From Bacteroidota bacterium (GTDB taxonomy: Bacteria; Bacteroidota; Bacteroidia; Chitinophagales; Chitinophagaceae): DNA of 19,926 nt. Below the pieces are notes generated by a model, which ran no database searches, had not been told where the DNA came from, and saw nothing but the letters and a program-made list of their open reading frames with translations. The position numbers were made by a program, and so were the translations under genes. Of this stretch, positions 14,861-19,926 are shown piece by piece; the stretch's first letter is position 1, and every line of letters begins with the position of its first letter. Location of the stretch: the NCBI GenBank assembly GCA_023411775.1, contig JAEYOL010000186.1, positions 1-19,926 of the forward strand, read 5' to 3'.

Positions 14861-14868
14861 TATTTTTG
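14861..14868 (+). promoter_or_regulatory. Candidate -7 element for the GT2 fusion gene (TATTTTTG)
   Basis: Exact TAnnTTTG on the plus strand, 32 nt upstream of the ATG at 14901. It is divergent from the suhB element 58 bp away. No good -33 TTTG was seen. Confidence 0.4.
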
Positions 14869-14900
14869 AGCCAATCATTGGATATATTTCGGATGCCTGT

Positions 14901-16865
14901 ATGGACCTAAGTATTATTATCGTCAATTATAATGTCAAGCATTTCCTGGAGCAATGTCTTTTCTCTGTAACAAAAGCTGTGGCCGGGTTACAGGCAGAGA
15001 TTATCGTTGTTGACAATAACTCTTATGATAATAGTATAGAATACCTGCAACCAAAATTCCCGGGTATGCGGTTTTTATCCAACAGCGAAAACCTGGGTTT
15101 CGCAAAAGGCTGCAACCAGGGTCTGAGGCTGGCAAAAGGCCGCTTCATCCTGTTTTTGAATCCAGACACCATCGTTCCGGAGGATTGTTTTACAGAGTGT
15201 ATCGATTTTTTCGACTCCCATCCCGATGCCGGCGCTATTGGTATTAAAATGCTGGATGGCAGTGGAAGATTTTTAAAAGAGTCAAAACGATCATTTCCCG
15301 CGCCACTGACATCCCTGTTTAAGCTTTTCGGACTTTCGAGGTTGTTCCCACGCTCACCCGTTTTTTCAAAATACCATCTAGGTCACCTCGATAAAAATAA
15401 AGACCACGAAGTAGATGTGCTGGCCGGCGCATTTATGATGGTCAGGAAGGAGGCACTTGAAATTACGGGTGGTTTTGATGAGATATTCTTTATGTATGGT
15501 GAGGATGTGGATCTCAGCTATCGCATCCAGGAAACGATCAACCCTGCTACTACCAAAACATTTAAGAACTATTATTTTTCCGGCAGCAGCATCATTCATT
15601 TCAAGGGCGAGAGTACCAAAAAGGCCAGCATGAATTACGTGCGCATGTTTTATAATGCCATGAGCATTTTTGTTCGTAAACATTATGGGGGCAGCCGGGC
15701 GGGTATATTCAATTTCATGATTCATCTTGCGATCTGGATCAGGGCAGTATTAGCGGGTGCAGGCCGATTTATCAGGCGAGCCGGCCTGCCTGTGATTGAT
15801 GCGGGACTGATCATGCTATCATTCTGGGCCATCAAAGAATGGTGGAGTGAATATATCAGGCCCAACGTACAGTATGATAACAAGCTGCTTTGGATTGCCA
15901 TTCCTTCTTTTACCATCCTTTATCTTATTGCAGCCTACTATGCCGGATTATACGACCGTTGGTATAAGCGTTCGGAACTGGTCAGCTCCACATTGATCGC
16001 TACACTTGTGTTACTCGCGGGTTATTCTTTATTACCCGAACAATATCGTTTTTCCCGGGCGATCATTTTATTTGGCGCCGCGCTTTCATTTGTGTTGATT
16101 GGGCTTTTGCGTCGCTTCCTGGTTGCCACCAGGGTTTTGACCAGTCGCAAACAAATGGAAGAGCAGGCGACGACACTGATCATTGGATCGCCAAAAGAAT
16201 ATGAAGAGACAGTAGAATTGATGCATGAGGCGGGCATGAAAGAAAAAGTATTAGGCCGCGTTGCCATCAGTGAAGATGATAGCGCAGCTATTGGTTACTG
16301 GTCACGCCTTGATATCCTGTCAGGCGCTATACCATTCCGGGAAGCCATTTTCTGTGAAGGCTCTTTGTCATTCAAAGACATTATCAGTGGTGTGCAGACC
16401 GCTGCGGGCAAGATCAAAATAAAGATACATGCAACGGGCAGCCATAGCATAGTGGGAAGCGATTCCGGTGATAGCTCCGGTGAAGCAGTCTCGAAAGAAA
16501 ATGGTGTGAACCTGGCAAACCCCTATCATCGCCGGTTGAAAAGGCTGCAGGATATTTTTATTTCGATAGTGGCAATTATCAGTTTCCCCATACATTTATT
16601 TGGTGTAAAAAAGCCAATCAGATTTTTTGCAAGTTGTTTCCAGGTTTTGTTTGCGAGAAAAACCTGGATAGGTTATGCAGTAGATGAAAAAAACCTGCCG
16701 GCATTACGACCTGCAGTCATTGCCTGTAATGGTATTCCTCGTTCTGTAAAACAGGAACTACCTGAGCAAAGCCTTCGTATGCTTGATTATTGGTATGCCC
16801 GTGATTATGATCCTTCACAGGATCTAAAACTTATTTGGAAAGTATATCGCAAATTGGGAGGGTAA
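14901..16865 (+). CDS. GT2 glycosyltransferase fused to degenerate polyprenyl-phosphate sugar-transferase module
   Basis: A 654-residue two-part membrane protein. Residues 1-265 are a family 2 glycosyltransferase of the rhamnosyltransferase-like group: DLSIIIVNYN (2-11), IIVVDNNSYD (34-43), the metal-binding NPDT (87-90), LAGAFMMVRKEAL (174-186) and EDVDL (201-205). Then come about five hydrophobic helices (269-289, 300-312, 330-348, 362-378, 386-404), a nucleotide-binding-like region (about 424-520) and a hydrophobic helix from 549. This second part follows the plan of WbaP/WcaJ phosphoglycosyltransferases, but between KRLQDIFIS (547-555) and LPALRP (599-604) the catalytic section of the sugar-transferase domain (RxGxxG, KFRSM, acidic dyad) is missing; the end YWYARDYDPSQDLKLIWKVY (630-649) matches the normal domain end. 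Probably an envelope or exopolysaccharide enzyme whose C-terminal module only scaffolds. An ATG at 14893 is out of frame. Confidence 0.85.
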   Translation: MDLSIIIVNYNVKHFLEQCLFSVTKAVAGLQAEIIVVDNNSYDNSIEYLQPKFPGMRFLSNSENLGFAKGCNQGLRLAKGRFILFLNPDTIVPEDCFTECIDFFDSHPDAGAIGIKMLDGSGRFLKESKRSFPAPLTSLFKLFGLSRLFPRSPVFSKYHLGHLDKNKDHEVDVLAGAFMMVRKEALEITGGFDEIFFMYGEDVDLSYRIQETINPATTKTFKNYYFSGSSIIHFKGESTKKASMNYVRMFYNAMSIFVRKHYGGSRAGIFNFMIHLAIWIRAVLAGAGRFIRRAGLPVIDAGLIMLSFWAIKEWWSEYIRPNVQYDNKLLWIAIPSFTILYLIAAYYAGLYDRWYKRSELVSSTLIATLVLLAGYSLLPEQYRFSRAIILFGAALSFVLIGLLRRFLVATRVLTSRKQMEEQATTLIIGSPKEYEETVELMHEAGMKEKVLGRVAISEDDSAAIGYWSRLDILSGAIPFREAIFCEGSLSFKDIISGVQTAAGKIKIKIHATGSHSIVGSDSGDSSGEAVSKENGVNLANPYHRRLKRLQDIFISIVAIISFPIHLFGVKKPIRFFASCFQVLFARKTWIGYAVDEKNLPALRPAVIACNGIPRSVKQELPEQSLRMLDYWYARDYDPSQDLKLIWKVYRKLGG

Positions 16866-16946
16866 TTCAAAGCTGAATGGAATTAAACGCTCATACCACA
16901 AGACTAATTGGCCCTATATTCGCAAACATTTAAAAATAACATTGTG

Positions 16947-16954
16947 TAACTTTA
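16947..16954 (+). promoter_or_regulatory. Candidate -7 element for the GH3 gene (TAACTTTA)
   Basis: Seven of eight positions match TAnnTTTG, 27 nt before the ATG at 16982, inside the 116-bp gap after the glycosyltransferase. Weak evidence that the GH3-LysE pair has its own promoter. Confidence 0.3.
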
Positions 16955-16981
16955 AAGTGACGATGTAAGAAGCTTGCATAC

Positions 16982-18514
16982 ATGGCAAATATTATAGATA
17001 TAAAAATACCAAAAGCCCTCGCCGCGGCGTTAAGAATACCTCCCAATGATGCCCGGCGGCAGCAGGTTCGGGTCCTTCAAAAATTACTTAAGAAGGCCCG
17101 ATTTACCGAGTTTGGCCAGCATTACCGCTTTGATGATATATTGTTGAGCAAAACACCGGAGAAAAAATTCCAGGAACTCGTACCCGTTCATGATTACAAC
17201 AAGATCTATGAAGAGTGGTGGAAGAAAACGCTTGATGGTGTTCCCGATGTGACCTGGCCTGGAAAAATAAAATACTATGCTTTGAGTTCCGGTACATCAG
17301 AAGCGTCCAGCAAATACATACCGGTGACCAAGGATCTGCTACGAAGCAACAGCATCAATTACATCCGGCAGCTCATCAGTGTATTCGGCTATGAAGATGC
17401 AAACCGTAAAGCGCTTACCAAAGGTTTTCTAATGCTAGGAGGCGCTACTGATCTTCAAAAAGGTGAAGCAGGCTGGTATGCAGGTGACCTGAGTGGCATC
17501 CTGGCAAGAAAGCGACCTTTTTGGTTCCAGACATTTTATAAACCCGGCGGACGTATTGCGGCCATGAAGGACTGGAACCAGAAACTCAATGAGATTGTGG
17601 AGCATGCCAGGGAATGGGATATCGGGTATATTGTAGGTGTGCCCGCCTGGTGCCAGATGTGTATGGAGATGGTGATAGAACACTATAAGGTGAAGAATAT
17701 TCACGAGATCTGGCCCAATTTCGGCGTATTCGTCCACGGTGGCGTTGCTTTTGGCCCATATAAAAAAGGATTTGAGAAACTTTTGGGCAAACCCATTGTT
17801 TACATCGAAAATTATCTGTCGAGTGAAGGCTTTATCGGTTACAAAACCCGCGAGCATGCGCAGGGGATGCAGCTGATCCTGAATAATAATATCTTTTTTG
17901 AATTTGTTCCTTTCGATGATAAGAACTTTGATAGCGAAGGGAAAATTGTTGCCAACCCGGATGCCAAACTAATTCATGAAGTAGAAACAGGTAAGGATTA
18001 TGCCCTGTTGATGAGCACCAACGCTGGCTCTTGGCGTTACCTGCTTGGCGATACCATAAGGTTTGTTGATCTTAACAGGCATGAAGTGGTGATCACCGGT
18101 CGCACCAAGCATTTTTTAAGCCTTGTGGGAGAGCACCTCGGGGTTGAAAATATGAATAAGGCCATCCAAATGGTCAGCGAAGAATTTAACGTGAGCATCC
18201 CGGAGTATACGGTGGTGGGACTTCCCTATCAAAACTTTTTTGCGCATAAATGGTATGTCGCTACAGACGACAGCGTAGACGTAGAGATGCTAAGAAAAAG
18301 AATAGATGAAATCCTCTGCGTACTCAATGATGACTATGCAACTGAACGTACCAGCGCCCTGAAAGAGATTTTCCTTGAAGTATTGCCTGAAGAAAAGTTT
18401 CTTGAGTTTATGAAATTGAAAGGAAAACTCGGTAGTCAGCATAAATTTCCACGTGTGATGAAAGGAAAAATGCTTGACGACTGGAACAAATTTTTAGAAA
18501 CCGGCCAGGTATAA
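16982..18514 (+). CDS. GH3-family acyl-adenylating protein (putative acyl-amino-acid synthetase)
   Basis: Cytoplasmic protein of the GH3 family, 510 residues, in the ANL-like adenylating superfamily. Plant GH3 enzymes activate jasmonate, auxin or benzoates as acyl-AMP and join them to amino acids; the bacterial substrate is unknown. Adenylation motifs are intact: the phosphate loop LSSGTSEASSKYIPVT (101-116), YLSSEGFIG (278-286), YLLGDTIRFV (353-362) and ITGRTKHFLSLVGEHL (371-386). The C-terminal lid (about 400-510) includes GSQHKFPRVMKG, comparable to the conserved basic end of plant GH3 proteins. Length is somewhat shorter than plant members (about 570-610). The downstream LysE-type exporter starts 43 bp after the stop, and a role in making an acyl-amino-acid that is exported is a reasonable but untested guess. 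The name 'auxin-responsive' is inherited from plants. Confidence 0.9.
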   Translation: MANIIDIKIPKALAAALRIPPNDARRQQVRVLQKLLKKARFTEFGQHYRFDDILLSKTPEKKFQELVPVHDYNKIYEEWWKKTLDGVPDVTWPGKIKYYALSSGTSEASSKYIPVTKDLLRSNSINYIRQLISVFGYEDANRKALTKGFLMLGGATDLQKGEAGWYAGDLSGILARKRPFWFQTFYKPGGRIAAMKDWNQKLNEIVEHAREWDIGYIVGVPAWCQMCMEMVIEHYKVKNIHEIWPNFGVFVHGGVAFGPYKKGFEKLLGKPIVYIENYLSSEGFIGYKTREHAQGMQLILNNNIFFEFVPFDDKNFDSEGKIVANPDAKLIHEVETGKDYALLMSTNAGSWRYLLGDTIRFVDLNRHEVVITGRTKHFLSLVGEHLGVENMNKAIQMVSEEFNVSIPEYTVVGLPYQNFFAHKWYVATDDSVDVEMLRKRIDEILCVLNDDYATERTSALKEIFLEVLPEEKFLEFMKLKGKLGSQHKFPRVMKGKMLDDWNKFLETGQV

Positions 18515-18518
18515 AAAG

Positions 18519-18549
18519 CTTTGAATTCACGTACTTCGTGCAAAGTTTT
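18519..18549 (+). terminator. Possible attenuating hairpin between GH3 and LysE genes
   Basis: CTTTG-[AATT]-CACG / CGTG-CAAAG with loop TACTT, followed by TTTT. The left arm has a 4-nt bulge, so the stem is imperfect; it may reduce readthrough into the exporter gene rather than stop it. Confidence 0.35.
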
Positions 18550-18557
18550 CCGCTAAC

Positions 18558-19184
18558 ATGCCAGAAGCTTTTTTAAAAGGAATTACACTGGGATTCCTGC
18601 TGAGTATTTCAGTAGGCCCTGTCATTTTTTCAATCATCAAACAAAGCCTAAACAATGGCCACCGTGGCGGATTTGCTTTTGTGGCAGGTGTATCCGCCAG
18701 TGATATCGCGCTAGTACTGATCAGCAATGTATTTACCGAACTGTTTTCCAGCATCAGTACTCACCGTTTGCCCATAGGGCTTGCCGGGAGTTTTTTTTTA
18801 ATCGTGATGGGCATTTATTTCCTTTTCTTTAAAAAAGTGAAAGTAGATGCGGCTGGCCAGCAAATTTTATCACGTTTCAGGAAAAGGGATTATGCCAGGT
18901 TATTCCTTTCAGGGTTTTTTATGAATACTCTGAACCCTGCTATATTTTTATTCTGGATCACGACCTCCACTTCTTTTGCCAGCCATTCCACCCGCGAAAG
19001 AATTGTGATCTTTTGCACCTGCCTTTTATTTGTTTTGGCAACGGATATCGCCAAAGTAATGCTGGCCGGAAAGATCCGCAACCGGCTTACACCCCACAAC
19101 ATACATTATATCAACCGGCTCAATGGTATTATTCTAATTGGATTTGGCCTCGCCCTAATATGGGGATTACTTAAATACGCCTAA
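18558..19184 (+). CDS. LysE/RhtB family translocator (amino-acid exporter)
   Basis: Inner-membrane exporter, 208 residues (family about 200-215) with about six hydrophobic helices. The opening is diagnostic: ITLGFLLSISVGPVIF (9-24), SIIKQSLNNGHRGGFAFVAG (25-44) and GVSASDIALVLI (44-55), followed by a helix with FFLIVMGIYFLFF (79-91), a basic loop, GFFMNTLNPAIFLFW (118-132), and the last two helices. LysE/RhtB carriers export basic or small neutral amino acids and related compounds by proton antiport; the substrate here cannot be told. It sits 43 bp behind the GH3 gene on the same strand with a weak hairpin between, so co-transcription is likely. A hairpin-like sequence (19187-19208) follows the stop. 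Confidence 0.9.
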   Translation: MPEAFLKGITLGFLLSISVGPVIFSIIKQSLNNGHRGGFAFVAGVSASDIALVLISNVFTELFSSISTHRLPIGLAGSFFLIVMGIYFLFFKKVKVDAAGQQILSRFRKRDYARLFLSGFFMNTLNPAIFLFWITTSTSFASHSTRERIVIFCTCLLFVLATDIAKVMLAGKIRNRLTPHNIHYINRLNGIILIGFGLALIWGLLKYA

Positions 19185-19253
19185 TTCCGCCTGGTATCAA
19201 ACCAAGGCAGTCGCCAATTATTATTTTAACAAATCCAACCCTGCAATACCCTG

Positions 19254-19261
19254 TAAGTTTG
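19254..19261 (+). promoter_or_regulatory. Candidate -7 element for the exported protein gene (TAAGTTTG)
   Basis: Exact TAnnTTTG followed by TCGC and the ATG at 19266, the same geometry as kdsB, suhB and the S41 gene. Confidence 0.5.
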
Positions 19262-19265
19262 TCGC

Positions 19266-19775
19266 ATGAACCGGCTGCTACTGACTTTCACGTGTATACT
19301 TGTATCGATACTCTGCCAGGCCCAGACAGGTTATTTGTTTGTAAAGAAAGGCGTGAAGAAAAAGGCCACGTATACTGAGGGAACTACGATTTCACTGCGC
19401 TTGCAAAACGACAGCCTGCGTCATGGTCTAATTACCAGGCTGATCAATGATACTATTTTTTTAAATGGGCGACCTGTCCCTCGCCAGGCGGTAAAGGAAA
19501 TCTTACTGGAAGGTCGCGATAGAAAATTTCGTATTCCTTTCAGGGATTTTATGCTGATCACCGGTGGGGTAGCGCTGGTCACAGCGGGCCTGAGCCTTAG
19601 TAACCAGGCTGAATTCAGGGAAGCATTGATAGCAGGTCTGGCCATAGGCTATGGACCGCTTGCTGTCGGATATGTGAAAAGTAAAATATCGCTGAAGCGA
19701 AAAAAATACCGCATTGGTAAAAAATTCCGGCTGCAGATGATTGATTTTTATGTACCGGGCAGACGTGGATTCTGA
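19266..19775 (+). CDS. Exported protein of unknown function
   Basis: Not recognised as a known family. It has 169 residues with a clear Sec signal peptide (MNRLLLTFTCILVSILCQAQ; likely cut after QAQ at 20). The mature part begins with a basic stretch (KKGVKKK, 27-33), then a strand-rich segment with LRLQNDSLRHGLITRL (45-60) and INDTIFLNGRPV (61-72) that resembles the small beta-type domains of many Bacteroidota exported proteins. Two hydrophobic or glycine-rich helices follow (about 95-112 and 120-137), and a basic tail (KISLKRKKYRIGKKF, 141-155) ends the protein. Two membrane passes after signal cleavage, or a hairpin in the membrane, are possible. An exact -7 element lies 4 nt before the ATG. 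Context (after a LysE exporter) gives no function. Confidence 0.75.
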   Translation: MNRLLLTFTCILVSILCQAQTGYLFVKKGVKKKATYTEGTTISLRLQNDSLRHGLITRLINDTIFLNGRPVPRQAVKEILLEGRDRKFRIPFRDFMLITGGVALVTAGLSLSNQAEFREALIAGLAIGYGPLAVGYVKSKISLKRKKYRIGKKFRLQMIDFYVPGRRGF

Positions 19776-19795
19776 TACTATCGAATCCTATTTCC
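19767..19795 (+). terminator. Weak hairpin spanning the stop of the exported-protein gene
   Basis: GGATTC (19767-19772) and GAATCC (19783-19788) are exact complements around a 10-nt loop holding the TGA stop, followed by TATTT. It is too weak for a confident terminator. Confidence 0.25.
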
Positions 19796-19861
19796 CAATC
19801 ATTGCTGTCCGGAATAAATTGTTGAAATATGTTCAAACCCGGGACTAGTACGAGTTTGTGC

Positions 19862-19926
19862 AAAAGTCCAAAAGTCCTGGCTTGGCTGCCAGATCCTACC
19901 TACTTTTTTGCCTTGATGCAAAAAAG
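19862..19926. repeat. Structured intergenic element cut by the window edge
   Basis: Two tandem AAAAGTCC units (19862-19877) run into a small dyad CTGGC/GCCAG (19877-19892) and then a nine-pair perfect hairpin, CTTTTTTGC-CTTGAT-GCAAAAAAG (19903-19926), which ends exactly at the window edge. The T-run and A-run arms could act as a terminator for either strand. The CTTTTTTGC...GCAAAAAAG motif looks like extragenic repeats I recall from Bacteroidota genomes, but this cannot be confirmed here. Confidence 0.55.

Noticed and set aside
19615..19863. Minus-strand 82-codon open frame antisense to the exported protein gene and its downstream spacer
   Set aside because: Non-matching composition, overlaps a better-supported gene with signal peptide and promoter, and no recognisable domain.

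Overview
The window looks like an ordinary chromosomal stretch from a member of the Bacteroidota, most likely Chitinophagaceae or a close relative. This is an inference from gene content (DUF2480, DUF2007, a bacterial GH3 protein, a CBS-type ClC, KdsB, a SurA/PpiD-type foldase), from the lack of clear Shine-Dalgarno sites, and from repeated matches to the Bacteroidota -7 promoter element TAnnTTTG just upstream of start codons. There is no rRNA, tRNA, CRISPR array, transposase or phage gene.

Layout, left to right. A 5'-truncated periplasmic peptidyl-prolyl isomerase (+) ends at a strong terminator. It is followed by a DUF2480 protein (+), a convergent CorA Mg2+ transporter (-), a YihY/BrkB membrane protein (+), and a ClC chloride carrier with CBS domains (-) whose stop codon abuts that of brkB. 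A 540-bp gene-free region (6271-6810) holds a compact GC-rich structure with a G-quadruplex motif. Then comes a minus-strand block: kdsB, a sterol-desaturase-family hydroxylase, a DUF2007 protein, a terminator, and dnaN. The dnaN/recX divergent spacer carries an exact DnaA box and a spaced 8-bp direct repeat. On the plus strand follow recX and an omega-amidase-like nitrilase. The nitrilase overlaps by 11 bp the convergent end of an S41-peptidase lipoprotein gene (-), which follows suhB and thiL on the minus strand. Divergent from suhB runs a plus-strand series: a GT2 glycosyltransferase fused to a gutted phosphoglycosyltransferase-like module, a GH3-family acyl-adenylating protein, a LysE/RhtB exporter, and a small exported protein of unknown function. 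The window ends inside a structured, probably repetitive, intergenic element.

How the genes relate. Most are unlinked housekeeping functions: replication and recombination (dnaN, recX), Kdo activation for lipopolysaccharide (kdsB), thiamine diphosphate synthesis (thiL), ion transport (corA, clc), envelope protein folding (foldase) and 2-oxoacid amide repair (nitrilase). GH3 plus LysE is a plausible functional pair. I saw no clear multi-gene novel system. The points most worth checking are recurrent near-leaderless starts (TAnnTTTG 3-5 nt before ATG at four genes, near matches at two more), the GT2/degenerate-PGT fusion, the non-canonical ClC selectivity and proton residues, and the structured elements at 6523-6576 and 19862-19926.
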